Shown here: positions 49,584 through 59,173 of the stretch, piece after piece
Numbering within the stretch: position 1 is the first letter of the stretch
Layout: each line of letters starts with the position of its first letter
DNA from: Chloropicon primus
Taxonomy: Eukaryota; Chlorophyta; Chloropicophyceae; Chloropicales; Chloropicaceae
Reading direction: 5' to 3'
DNA: 64,000 nucleotides
NCBI GenBank assembly: GCA_023205875.1
Contig: CP060758.1
Coordinates: forward strand, 806,001-870,000
Position numbers and translations under genes: made by a program
Notes under the pieces: generated by a model
What the model was told of the DNA's origin: nothing
What the model saw: the letters and a program-made list of their open reading frames with translations, nothing else
Database searches by the model: none

Positions 49584-51359
49584 TTACGCCGCGTTGCTGT
49601 GGCTGGTGGTCCTGTCGACGAGAGCTTCCGCGACAAGGAAGTGGAAGAGAGACAAGGAGGCGATTGTGACGTCCCTTGGCTCCACGAACTCGAGGGGTGA
49701 GTGGCTTATGCCGTCCCTACACCGAACGAAGAGCATGCCTATCGGGGTGACCTCTGACATGGCCAGGGCGTCGTGCCCAGCCCCGCTCGCTATCACTGGG
49801 ACCGAGGCCTCGTCCATCTCCCAAAGTATGCTACTCTCTCCCTCCTTCCCCTTCCCGTCACCACCAACCGCTTCCGCTGGGTCGACTGACGACGAGACTT
49901 GCCGGGCCTCTTCGTACCGCTTGGCAAAGGAGTGCGCGCCGATGATACCCTTCCGGAGGGACTCTGTGAACACGGGGGACGACTGGCAGGACTCCGCGTT
50001 GTGCTTTGTCTCGATGTTGCAGTCCACGCTCCTCCTCGCGGCGATGTCCTTGAGGCTCACTCGGACCAAGTCCACGACCTCCTCCCTCATGGTGTCGTCC
50101 TTGCACCGAATGTCGATACTGAAGTTGGAGTACCCGGCAATGACGTTGGACGCCCCAGGGAAAACGTTGAACTCCCCCACCGTGCACACCAACATGTTCT
50201 CACGAGACAAGGGGAAAGCCTTGCAGTCCTTCTCTATCCTGTGAATCATCTCCGCGCTTGCCGCGATGGTGTCCCTCCTTTGGTCCATGGGAACCGTCCC
50301 GGCGTGCCCCGAGAACCCGTCGACCTGAACGTAGAGTCTCGTCTGGCCGCTGATCGCGCTGACGACCCCGACAGGCTGATTCAGGGACTGCAAGACGGGC
50401 CCCTGCTCTATGTGCACCTCGACGTAGCCGTAGAGCTCTTCCCTCTTCATGGCGATCTTCGCGATGTCCTCCTTGCTGTTGCTCAGCCCCACGGTCTCCA
50501 ACACGCTGGACAGCGTGTACCCCTTGCTGTCCCTGGCATCCAAGTACCCATGCTTGAGAAAAGTCCCCGAAACCGCCCTGCTGCCCAAAAAAGTGGATTT
50601 AAACCTCAAACCCTCCTCGTCGCTGAAAGCGATGACCTCCACCGGCCTCTTGAGAGCGAGGCCCTCGTCGCTGTCCAGCTTCAGCTTCAGGTTCTTCACC
50701 GCAGTTATCGCGGCAACTATTCCCAGCGTGCCGTCGTAAGCCCCCCCGTCGACGACAGTATCTATGTGCGAACCCAAAAGCAGTAGCTTTTCCCCCTCCC
50801 CTGTCTTGCCTCCCTCAGCCCCCGCGCCTGCACCGCCCGCCCTCTCGAGCCTTCCGTGCAAGTTCCCCACGCTGTCCAGCCAGACGCGCAACCCTGCCTC
50901 CTCCATCCACCTCCGGACGCTGGCGAGGGCTCGGAGCGAGCCCGGGCTGAGGAAAGTCCGCTCCAGGTGAAAATCACTGTCGCTGATCCCTGCCAACTCG
51001 TCCAGGTAGCTGTTCGTCATGTTCGCGTTCGCGAAAAACGTCCTCATCATCTTCAAGTTCTCATCCCGCTCACGTGACACCCCGGCGAGGAGGACCCCCG
51101 CGCCCGCGCCCGTGGCCCCGAGCACGCTCCCCCCCTCGTCGCAGACGCCGTCACCCCCGACCTCATCCCTCGCCCTCCCAACGCCACCTGCCCTCGCATC
51201 CTCGCCCAGCGTCGCCCCCTCGACCCCAACAGGACAAGCCAGTGCCACCCACACCCAAGCGACAAAAAAGGACACCACCACCGCCTTTTTTTTTCGTCGA
51301 CCCCGCCAAGCGCAAAGGACCCGAGAGCGCGTCCGAGTAGGAGTACGATCCCGCCTCAT
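49584..51359 (-). CDS. AAH: allantoate amidohydrolase (AAH), secretory/ER
   Basis: 591 residues. An N-terminal hydrophobic segment (AVVVSFFVAWVWVALACPVG, about residues 23-42) after a basic start is a signal peptide, agreeing with the ER location of plant AAH. The M20-family core follows: metal ligands in GSHIDTVVDGGAYDGTLG and SDEEGLRF, EVHIEQGP, and the dimer-domain segment SGHAGTVPMDQRRDT; the late ligand His is in DGISHSPLEF. The enzyme hydrolyses allantoate to ureidoglycine in purine breakdown, releasing ammonium. Close relatives (ureidoglycolate and carbamoyl-amino-acid hydrolases) share these motifs, so exact substrate is likely, not proven. A Gly/Ala/Val-rich stretch of ~45 residues separates the signal from the core. 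Confidence 0.88.
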   Translation of the reverse strand: MRRDRTPTRTRSRVLCAWRGRRKKKAVVVSFFVAWVWVALACPVGVEGATLGEDARAGGVGRARDEVGGDGVCDEGGSVLGATGAGAGVLLAGVSRERDENLKMMRTFFANANMTNSYLDELAGISDSDFHLERTFLSPGSLRALASVRRWMEEAGLRVWLDSVGNLHGRLERAGGAGAGAEGGKTGEGEKLLLLGSHIDTVVDGGAYDGTLGIVAAITAVKNLKLKLDSDEGLALKRPVEVIAFSDEEGLRFKSTFLGSRAVSGTFLKHGYLDARDSKGYTLSSVLETVGLSNSKEDIAKIAMKREELYGYVEVHIEQGPVLQSLNQPVGVVSAISGQTRLYVQVDGFSGHAGTVPMDQRRDTIAASAEMIHRIEKDCKAFPLSRENMLVCTVGEFNVFPGASNVIAGYSNFSIDIRCKDDTMREEVVDLVRVSLKDIAARRSVDCNIETKHNAESCQSSPVFTESLRKGIIGAHSFAKRYEEARQVSSSVDPAEAVGGDGKGKEGESSILWEMDEASVPVIASGAGHDALAMSEVTPIGMLFVRCRDGISHSPLEFVEPRDVTIASLSLFHFLVAEALVDRTTSHSNAA

Positions 51360-51802
51360 GTGGGCCGCACCCTCGTGCTCTCCCCTCCCCTTCCGCGCCC
51401 CCTGGAACGGAACGCCTCGCTCTTGCCCCTCCCCTGTCGATCGATCGACCCTTCCGCTCCTCCTGGACCACAGACTGCTCTTCGGGAGATCTCGATAAAG
51501 GAGGAGCCAGAAAGGGGAAGGAAGTTTCCTCACACGAAGGCCGGTGCTGGTGCTTGTGCCGGTGCAAGGAAGGGGAGATGGGGGGCACCAGGGGGCTCGG
51601 AAGGAGGGGGATCGAGGTCCCAACCCACGAAATGACGAAGAGTCTTTGTCTTCCCGCTCGACTTGACGGAAAAAGCAAGGCAGGAGACGCTTGTGGCACA
51701 CACCCAAAGATTCCTCAATTTTTTTTTCCCAAACGTTTGCGTGCGTTGATTCATAGTACACAGTCTTAATCGACCTTTGCACAAAACTAACGGTACACAG
51801 TC
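51360..51802. other. spacer between AAH and the PH-domain gene
   Basis: No gene. Probably the AAH leader and the 3' UTR of the PH-domain gene. A T run lies at about 51719-51727; the direct repeat listed separately lies at the right edge. Confidence 0.55.
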
Positions 51803-51809
51803 TTAATCG
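51756..51809. repeat. 17-bp duplication across the stop codon of the PH-domain gene
   Basis: GTACACAGTCTTAATCG occurs at 51756-51772 and 51793-51809. The second copy contains the stop codon (51803-51805) and last codon of the PH-domain gene, the first lies in its 3' UTR. Confidence 0.9.
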
Positions 51810-52381
51810 GAGAATTCCTCGATCTTCTTTGCCCAAGCCTGAAGCTCCTCCTCGGAGTCCGCCTTGAGGTACCACTCCTTGTTGCGCTCCTTGTTAATCT
51901 GAAAGGCCTCGAAAGAGATAATACCGTCCTTCATCTCGAACTTGTTCACCGTCTCGAGCTCGCAAACCCCAACAGGCAAGACCTCCTCGTTGCTGGCGTC
52001 TTCCTCCTTAAAATAGTATTGCAAGACATACTGACTTCCCGCTTGCACTATGGTGAAGTACCGTTTTTGCCAGCTGCCTGCGAACGGGAAAAGGAGACCG
52101 CGGGACGGGAGAGGAAAAGAAAAAGGAATTGTGTCAGCAACCACGCGTGCACGCACAATGCTTCGTTTCGTTCTAGAGGATGCCTGCCGCAAGGCTCCCT
52201 TTCGCGACGACGAACAACAACCATCTTCCCTTGCCTCGTGAAAAGATTCGACGCCTTGGGGGGTGGGTTTGACTGATTGGAGGTCTTGGGGGAGCAAACC
52301 TCGTCGAATTCTCGTGGCCTACTTACGTGGAAACTTGTTCCTCCTCTTGAAGAGGAAACCGCTCTTCGTGTTCTCGGACAT
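51803..52381 (-). CDS. small PH-domain protein
   Basis: Two exons, 52381-52327 and 52077-51803, phase 1 (109 residues). The whole protein is one pleckstrin-homology domain: GFLFKRRNKFPRSWQKRYFT (basic beta1-beta2 loop for phosphoinositides), a middle with VGVCELETVNKFEM, FEAFQINKERNKEWYLKA and the C-terminal helix ELQAWAKKIEEF with the invariant Trp. It probably binds membrane phosphoinositides. The domain is clearly related to the C-terminal domain of the next gene (same KFP-x-x-WQ-R-x-F and FEAFQ-x-NK-x-R-x-KEW motifs), so the two arose by duplication. Confidence 0.88.
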
Positions 52382-53336
52382 CGCAAGGTGCAAAGGTCTC
52401 CTGGAGACGCTCGAAACCCAATTAACTTTCTAAGCCGAGCCGCCACGACCCTTCCCTTTTCCGATGCCTCGCCTGGTGTGTAATCCAACCCTTGAAGAGG
52501 GGAGGAGCAGGTCTCTTGCGCTCTATTCGTTTGAGGATGGCCTTCGTTGTCACTCTCCTCCTGGGACAAGACAACACAAGATGAAGAAAGACCTCACACA
52601 AGACACAAGACCTGATGTGAGGTGAGGTGTTCTTTTTCGCACAAGACCAAGCTGAAGCCAAGACCAGGGGAAAACTAAACTAAACGCACTGAGAAGACTC
52701 GATGGTGGGGGTAGAGACCAACAAACAAACAAACTCTACAAACTCCGGACCACGAAGACAAGTTCTTGGGGAACAACTGAACGTTCCTCGAGAGACCGAA
52801 CGCTTTCTTAGCGATAACAGCACCAGGCGTTCGGACCCAATCGAATTTACGAATCTCTCAGGGCTGATTCGGCTATTACACTTTAGGTTTAAGGAAAACT
52901 ATGGGAAAACTCGAGCTGATGGGATGATAGGAGTCATAAGACTATCCTATCCAGGGGTGGCACCCCATAACATAGGACTGAGCCACATCGCACGACAGTC
53001 GCGCTCATGGCTGCAGCCAGCCTAACCCCCTAGACGTCTCCGTCTGCCCAACGTTTAGGGAGGCTTTCTTGGAGACGCGGAGCGGGGGGCTCCGCGCCGG
53101 CGCCGTTACGGTAAACCATGCAGAGTCCAAGGAACGCAACGCTTAAGAGCTCGGAACTTCCGAGGGGAATCGTGCTTGCTTGCATGCTTTCTTTAATAAA
53201 TATATATATATACATATATATCCACGAGCTTCACTCTCTGATAAGTGAATGTTTTTATGCCGGATCACTCGACACTCGGTAAGTACATCCACACAACGCA
53301 AACGACCCGACCCGCCAGCGCTGCTAGCCTCCGAGC
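52382..53336. other. gene-free stretch between the two PH-domain genes
   Basis: Almost 1 kb, partly AT-richer. It holds an (AT)n tract (53196-53222) and a strong hairpin CGCGGAGC / GCTCCGCG (53076-53083 / 53089-53096) with a G5 loop, plus GGGGTG-GC-ACCCC near 52957. No open frame resembles a protein, and I cannot match it to tRNA, U-snRNA or SRP RNA. An unannotated non-coding RNA is possible. Confidence 0.5.
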
Positions 53337-54119
53337 CTAAGGCTGCGCGCTCTTCACGTCGTCGTAAATTTCCTGCAGGACTGTTGCCCAATTATTCAAG
53401 ACTTCCTTCGTGGAAGTTGGGTCCCCTTTGAGCACCCACTCCTTGCTCCTGTCTTTGTTCGGCTGAAAGGCTTCAAAATAGATGAGGTCCCCACTGTACG
53501 TGAACTTCTCCACCGTTCGCAGGTCAACTGAGCCCAGAGGCGCGGCGTCGGTCATGTATTCTTCCCTTGAAGGGAAGTACTTCATCGTGCAGTAGCCGTC
53601 CTCCTCCACCAAGACGAAGAACCTCCGTTGCCACGTCTTTGGGAACTTGTTTCTTTGCTTCATCAGGTTTCCCTCCACAGGCTTCTCCAGCTTGAAAGTG
53701 AGCTCCCAGCTCGACTCGGCGCCTTTCTTGGCCTCCCCCTCGTCGACGCTGTTCTCCCTCTCGATGTCGAGTATCGCAGACTGCTGGGCCTTCAGCAAAG
53801 AGGACAGACTCTTCGTCATGCACTCCACGAGGTCTGACATCTTTTCACACTTGAACCTGTGGAGCCTCTCCGAAGTCGTCGTGCCATTGTTCTCGTCGCC
53901 TTCGGAAGAGGCCTTTTCCAACTTCTCGTTCACGACGAGCTCCCCTTTGCTCTTCGCATGCCACCAAGCCTTGACGCTCTCCCACTTGACGAACAGCGCC
54001 ACTTCCTCGTTCACGGTGTTCGTCACAGTAATTCCAGACTTGCCCACCTGGTACCTGCAAAGGACCGCGTTCTCGGCAGTCTGGACGTACACGACCTCAA
54101 ATGTCTGCTCCGCTACCAT
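53337..54119 (-). CDS. PH-domain protein with N-terminal extension
   Basis: 260 residues, one exon. Residues 1-130 form a mixed region (EVVYVQTAENAVLCRYQVGK, a beta-rich start, then Ser/Glu linker and a helix LVECMTKSLSSLLKAQQSAI) that may itself be a degenerate PH-like or PTB-like fold. Residues ~150-255 are a PH domain: EGNLMKQRNKFPKTWQRRFF, YFEAFQPNKDRSKEWVLKGD, and the closing helix NNWATVLQEIYDDV. Paralogue of the preceding single-domain gene. The two lie head-to-tail with ~950 bp between. Specific role unknown. Confidence 0.85.
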   Translation of the reverse strand: MVAEQTFEVVYVQTAENAVLCRYQVGKSGITVTNTVNEEVALFVKWESVKAWWHAKSKGELVVNEKLEKASSEGDENNGTTTSERLHRFKCEKMSDLVECMTKSLSSLLKAQQSAILDIERENSVDEGEAKKGAESSWELTFKLEKPVEGNLMKQRNKFPKTWQRRFFVLVEEDGYCTMKYFPSREEYMTDAAPLGSVDLRTVEKFTYSGDLIYFEAFQPNKDRSKEWVLKGDPTSTKEVLNNWATVLQEIYDDVKSAQP

Positions 54120-54495
54120 TTCATCTCCCCTTGGACTTCACCCGACCCGCCTCTGTTGCGGCACTCCGTCCGTCCAAACCCAAACACAAGGCTCTTTCCT
54201 CCAGGCTCAAGGGACGGGGCCAAGATGCGAATCTTTGGCCACAGTCAAAAAGAGAGTTCGATGGGAATCAAGGACAACGAAGCCAATTCGGCCGAGGGAA
54301 CACGCTTCCCGACCCAAGCGAAACAAGGAGGACCGAGGCAACGTCTCTGTGTCGCCGAAACTGCTCTCAACAACTCCCCAGCACTGAGGAGGAGTCAATT
54401 GATTGGAGATTGCTTGATGGACAGGGGAGGGGAAAAAATGTTTCCTATAAAATTCTTTCTACAAGTTTACAAGTCGAGGGGGCGACCTTCGGACT
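54120..54495. other. spacer between PH-domain gene and MAD1
   Basis: 376 bp with no gene I can support; an AT-richer patch at about 54430-54475 next to the MAD1 stop is probably its 3' UTR. Confidence 0.6.
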
Positions 54496-56649
54496 TCAGC
54501 ATTGAGTCTGCTTATTGAAGATGTCCATCGTCAAGTTTGCAGTGAAAGCGGGGATGGTCTTGTATCGACCGATGAAGGTGTCGACCTCCCTCTGCATGGT
54601 CTCGCTGTACTCGGTGGGCACCAACTCCGCGGCGCCAGAATCATACTTGAACGTAAGATAGAGGCTTTCCTTCTCCTCGTGCATCGGCCTGAGTATGAAC
54701 TTTGTCATCTTGTTCTCCGTCGTCATGTCGATGCGATATCCGAATATCGAGTAACAGGCGTCGATGAAGAGGGAAATTCTTTCCTGGAATGCGCTTTTCA
54801 GCCTGCTTTCCCTCTTGCTGAGGGAGTCCAGCTGCTTCTGCAGCCCGGCCACCGTCGCCTCGGCGACGTCTCTGCCAGACTTTTGCAAGGTCTCCTTCAG
54901 GGTGCTGATCTCGGCGACGAGGCCATTCACGTGGTCCCTCCTTGCCTTCTCTTCCGGATTGCTCGCGAGATGAAGAATGCGAGAGTTGTGCTCCGCTTTC
55001 AGGTGATTCAGCTCCTGACCCGTCACGGCCAATTCCCTGGTCATCATGACCTTCTCGGACTCGAGGGCGCTCAGGGAATCCTTCATCGCCCTCGCCTCCG
55101 CCCTGTGGGACTCGTTCTGGTTCATCAAGTCCTCGCACTTCTCGGCCATGGCTTGCAGCTCGGCCTCGTGCTTTGCCGCCTGCGCCTTCTGCAGCTGGAG
55201 CAACTCTTCGAGCTCTTTCACTCTCAAGGCCGAGTTGTGGCCGGTGCCGTCCGCGGCTCCTGCCCCATCTGCAGGCCTCAGCGACAGCTCCTCCTCGTCG
55301 TACGAGGCGATGATCCTCTTCAGGCCGTCCCTTTCCTTCTGCAGAAGAGAAATCTTCCGGTCGTGCCGCAGGGCCGTGATCTTCATCTCGTTGATGTGCT
55401 CCTTCAGGCTCTCCTTCTCCTCCGACAGAGACTTGCAGTTTCTCTCCAAGTCCTCCCGGCTCCTCAGAGCTTGCTTCGACTCCGCCTTGGTGCGACCGCA
55501 CTCCTCCGTCAGCTGAAGCACGGACTTCTCTAGCTTGCTGACATTTTGCAGGACGTCGTAGGGGCTCGCGTCCTGCCCAAACTTCTCACCCATCACGGTC
55601 TTCCAGCTCTGCAGGTCGCTTTGGTCCACGGTTGTCTCCACGTGCGAGGCCGAGGCGCTCGCCAGGACACCTTCTGCCCTCGCCGCCCGCGCCACCGCCT
55701 GCGCCAGCTTTTCCTTCAGCACCTCGGTGGACTCCAGCTTCCCCCGGAGAGCTCTGGCGCTCGAAATTTCAGCGACCTGGGACTTCAACTCCTTCTCGAG
55801 CTGTTCCACTTGGAGCTCCAAGCCCGTCACCGGCTCGGCGGACGAGGACGCGTCCACGAGCTTCCTCTGGAGATTCAACGCCGCCTTCTCCGCATCCAGA
55901 GCTTTCTTTCTTTCCACTTCTACCTCCCCCAGAGCTTCCGCCAGCCGGACCTCGGTCTGGCTCTGGGCTGCCCTCACCTCCTTCAGGTGCACCTCCAGCG
56001 TCGCTGCCCGAGACTCAGCGAGCCTCTTCCCTTCGCTGTCCATCACCAGGGTCACGATCTCCGCTTTCAGCCGCTCCACCTCGCCCACCGCCGCCTTCTT
56101 CTCCGCGGCTTCCGTCTCCTTCGACCGTTCCAAGGTCGCCACAGCCTCCTCGAGGTCCGCGATCCTGGATATCTTCGAGTCCACCAGGAGCCTGAGCTTG
56201 GCCTGCTGCTCCCGCGCGAGCTCCAGGGCCGCGGAGTCGCTGCCCCTGGAATCGCTGCCGTCGCCCACCTTCGAGCGACCCGCCCCGTCCGACCCGCCCA
56301 GCTCCGACTCCGTTCTCTCCCTCAGGCTCTTCGTCTGCCTCGCTTGCTCCAATGCCATCAATTTCGCCTTGGTGCTCGCCTTCTCGCTCTCCAGGATGCT
56401 CACGCGCTGCCTCAGGGACGAGAGCTCGCCCCTCTGCTCCTCTATCACGACGTCCTTGGCCTCGGAGGCCTCCACGTACTCCCTCCTCAGCAAGTTCGCC
56501 CTCCCGTACGTATTCACGTAAACCTCCTGGTCCTCCGCGTTTACGAACTCCCCCTCCGCGAGTGCCGGCGTCATCAGACCCTCCGAAACCCGACGCCTCT
56601 TCAGCGCCGCGCTCAGGGGCGTCCCCTCCCGCCCACCCCTCACCTCCAT
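54496..56649 (-). CDS. MAD1: spindle-assembly checkpoint protein MAD1
   Basis: 717 residues, the same length as animal MAD1. Nearly the whole protein is coiled coil (from about residue 50 to 620). The conserved NSRILHLASNPEEKAR segment and the C-terminal RWD-like domain (DACYSIFGYRIDMTTENKMT, ESLYLTFKYDSG) identify MAD1. It anchors MAD2 at unattached kinetochores and at nuclear pores. A Mad2-binding motif would lie just before the C-terminal domain, in the KITALRHDRKISLL to LSLRP region or nearby, but I cannot pin it. The frame is open up to 56784 through repetitive sequence; ATG 56649 starts at MEVRGGREG, a plausible short leader. Confidence 0.9.
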   Translation of the reverse strand: MEVRGGREGTPLSAALKRRRVSEGLMTPALAEGEFVNAEDQEVYVNTYGRANLLRREYVEASEAKDVVIEEQRGELSSLRQRVSILESEKASTKAKLMALEQARQTKSLRERTESELGGSDGAGRSKVGDGSDSRGSDSAALELAREQQAKLRLLVDSKISRIADLEEAVATLERSKETEAAEKKAAVGEVERLKAEIVTLVMDSEGKRLAESRAATLEVHLKEVRAAQSQTEVRLAEALGEVEVERKKALDAEKAALNLQRKLVDASSSAEPVTGLELQVEQLEKELKSQVAEISSARALRGKLESTEVLKEKLAQAVARAARAEGVLASASASHVETTVDQSDLQSWKTVMGEKFGQDASPYDVLQNVSKLEKSVLQLTEECGRTKAESKQALRSREDLERNCKSLSEEKESLKEHINEMKITALRHDRKISLLQKERDGLKRIIASYDEEELSLRPADGAGAADGTGHNSALRVKELEELLQLQKAQAAKHEAELQAMAEKCEDLMNQNESHRAEARAMKDSLSALESEKVMMTRELAVTGQELNHLKAEHNSRILHLASNPEEKARRDHVNGLVAEISTLKETLQKSGRDVAEATVAGLQKQLDSLSKRESRLKSAFQERISLFIDACYSIFGYRIDMTTENKMTKFILRPMHEEKESLYLTFKYDSGAAELVPTEYSETMQREVDTFIGRYKTIPAFTANLTMDIFNKQTQC

Positions 56650-57543
56650 CCTCCCACTAAAACCAAAGCCTCCCTCTCCCTCCGCACCTTCCCGCCTCTG
56701 TTCCCAACCGACGCGGGAATTTCCGACGACGACGAGGAGGAGGAGGAGGAGGGAGGAGGAGACTTTTTTGCTTCTTTCAATCAATCCATCGTCCCGACCA
56801 AGATACTCGAAGAGTCAATCGATGGGTGCACGTTGGTTGTACAATGGCCATTTCTACTATGACCCACGACCAAGGAGGACCTTGTTGGTGAGCACAATCA
56901 CCCAAGGGGGAAGAGGCTGAAGGCTGAAGCGGAGGGCGACAATGTGGAATTGAATAAGAAATAGGCGGAGCATCGAATCCTTCCCTGGATGATGACTCTC
57001 TCTCTCTGTCCTTCTTCCTTCTTCCTTCTTCCTTGTTCTTCTCCCAGGCAGGAAGAGCTTTTGCTTTTCTTAATTGCTTCTTAATCGGGGCCAGCCCACC
57101 GAAAATTATTATTTTTTTCCCCAAGCCAAGCCTAAGAGAGAAGGAGAAGGGTTTTGGCCCAAGGAGGGGAACAGAAGAGAGGTTTCCTTGAGGAAATCAG
57201 GCCCCCTTTTCTTTTCTTTTCCCTCGCCTTGAGGGTGTGTTTTACCAGAGAGGGTTCCCCTTGACTGTCCATCGAAGCGAAGGCGTGGTATCGTGGCTTG
57301 GGTTTGGGAACAATTGAAGGAACCAGGAGACTCCGGGCGCTGGTGTTGGTTGGTGACCCGAGGTACGCTCGCGAAGGAGACGAGACTCCCAAAAGAGGTC
57401 CGGGACCAAGAGATTGGCGACGCGACAAGGACCGATCTCCGCGGTCAGGTTTTTTGTTTCCCGCCTTTGCACTTCGTTAGGTACCCGCGAGCACAGACCG
57501 TCAGTTGGCGCGAGGAGAATCAGAGAGGGAAGGGCGTGACACA
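56650..57543. other. divergent intergenic region MAD1 / STOP-repeat gene
   Basis: About 0.9 kb with no supported gene; (CTTCC)n repeats at about 57010-57036 and T-rich runs near 57105. Several short frames without family resemblance. Confidence 0.6.
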
Positions 57544-58488
57544 ATGACCATGGTGGGATCGAGGACGTCGACGGAGAAGCTGAAGAATCCGAAAATGATT
57601 CGTTCTTCGTTTGGAAGTCAGCCTTTGTCTGTTCACCCGTCGTCATCATCTTTTGGCTTTGGGTCGTCCTCCAGGGGCGCCTTTCAGAGACAGTATCTCT
57701 CCCCGGAGCACGCCCAGGCCATGGGAGGAAACAATTCCCCCGGCGCCATCTACAACATGCTTTCCAGTATCTCCAAGCAGCCCTTGTCGAACAACTCGAC
57801 CTCGGCCAAGTTCAGTTTCGGTACCGCGGAGAGGATTGGCAAGGCGAACAACAAGAAGGGGGATAGGAAAACGAATATGAAGCCAGGACCTGGTGCTTAC
57901 AAGATGCCCTCGTCCATAGCCTCCCAAATTGTGTCGACGAAGAAGAGTGCGGCGACGCCTAGCTTCGGATCCTCCACCAGAGATAACCAACAGAAACTCT
58001 TCCTGACCACGGACCACGAGAAGATTCATTACGGAAGGCACTCCCCTGGACCAAGCATCTACCAGGCGACCTCCTGCTTCGGCATTCAGCAGAACGCGAG
58101 AAACCGCTCGTCCCCGATGTGGCGCATGTCAAAAAGCTCCAGGTTCGAGTACGACTACGAGAAGAGAGCTTCCAAGCTTCCTGGCGCGGGTCAGTACGTC
58201 GCCGGCAGTAGCGTTGGCAAGATGGTGGTATCCCAGAAGAAGACGATGCCAAAGTTCTCTTTCGGCAGAGGAACCAGGGACGCCAAGGCGAAGCTTTTCA
58301 CTTCTGCGGACCACGAGAAGTCCCAGTACGGCAAGCACTCTCCGGGGCCAACGACTAGCGTCACGGACTCATCGATGGGAAGGCAAATCTTGTCGAGGAG
58401 GTCCTCGCACAATGCATGGAGTTTCGGTTCGGCCGTTAGGAAGACCTTTAAGGAATCCGAGGTCCCAGGACCCGGGGCGTATGACTAA
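57544..58488 (+). CDS. STOP (SHIPPO) repeat protein, PG-rich
   Basis: 314 residues, one exon. It has the PGPGxY signature of sperm-tail/SHIPPO repeat proteins several times: KPGPGAYKMPSS, HSPGPSIYQATS, LPGAGQYVAGSS, HSPGPTTSVTDS and the end VPGPGAYD, each preceded by a SFGxxxR stretch and a LFxTxDHEKxxYG spacer in two cases. Such proteins are microtubule-inner or axoneme-associated. The protein is basic and otherwise low in hydrophobics. ATG 57544 is the first ATG in frame. No introns are seen. Confidence 0.85.
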   Translation: MTMVGSRTSTEKLKNPKMIRSSFGSQPLSVHPSSSSFGFGSSSRGAFQRQYLSPEHAQAMGGNNSPGAIYNMLSSISKQPLSNNSTSAKFSFGTAERIGKANNKKGDRKTNMKPGPGAYKMPSSIASQIVSTKKSAATPSFGSSTRDNQQKLFLTTDHEKIHYGRHSPGPSIYQATSCFGIQQNARNRSSPMWRMSKSSRFEYDYEKRASKLPGAGQYVAGSSVGKMVVSQKKTMPKFSFGRGTRDAKAKLFTSADHEKSQYGKHSPGPTTSVTDSSMGRQILSRRSSHNAWSFGSAVRKTFKESEVPGPGAYD

Positions 58489-59173
58489 CTTTCTTTCCGC
58501 TCGGCTGCACTCGCGAGTGGGGAACCTCCCAAAGGGACCTCAGTCCGACGCCGCGTGCCCGAGAGGCCTGCGGAGGTTCAGCTACTTGTGAGAGAGCGCC
58601 CGAGAGACGAAGGAGGGGAGCCGTCGTATATATAAAGATGAAGAAAGAAGCTAACTGGGGGTGGCGTATGAGAATATCTTATTGTAGCTCAAGCGCAAGG
58701 GACATGCATTTTCTATTTTGTGGACGAACAAAACAAGACAAAAAAAAACAATGATTTGACAGAAACTTGAAAAACGATAAAACTTTTATGGACTGTGACA
58801 ATATATCTGTACCCTTGCACAAAGGCCAGAGGCCACCGCCTTTCTTTGGCACCCCACTTGCCCTGCAAAGCAACGCACGAGCGCACCACCAACCTCCCCG
58901 AACCCAACTTGCCTTCGGGGCAGCACAGCATGGATCGAGGTGGCTCCCCTCGATCCCGCCCGTGACGACCGCAAACCAACCAAGCAATCCACCCTGTGCA
59001 TTGCATTGCATTGATTTTTCAAGGCAACAGCATTGGGTGGGTTGCCTTCCCTCTCTTCCTCCCCCTCCTCTCTCTCTCTCTCTCCCCCCAACTTGGGTAA
59101 CTTCTCTCATCCATCCCATCGATCGGCGCCAGCCAGCGAGCGAGGGCTTCGAGCTGCTGCTGCTGCAACGACG
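58489..59173. other. intergenic region STOP-repeat gene / CBP80
   Basis: No gene supported. AT-richer 3' region (58625-58800) with an A run, a GCATTGCATTG repeat near 59002, and a (CT)n tract near 59071 in the CBP80 leader. Confidence 0.6.
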
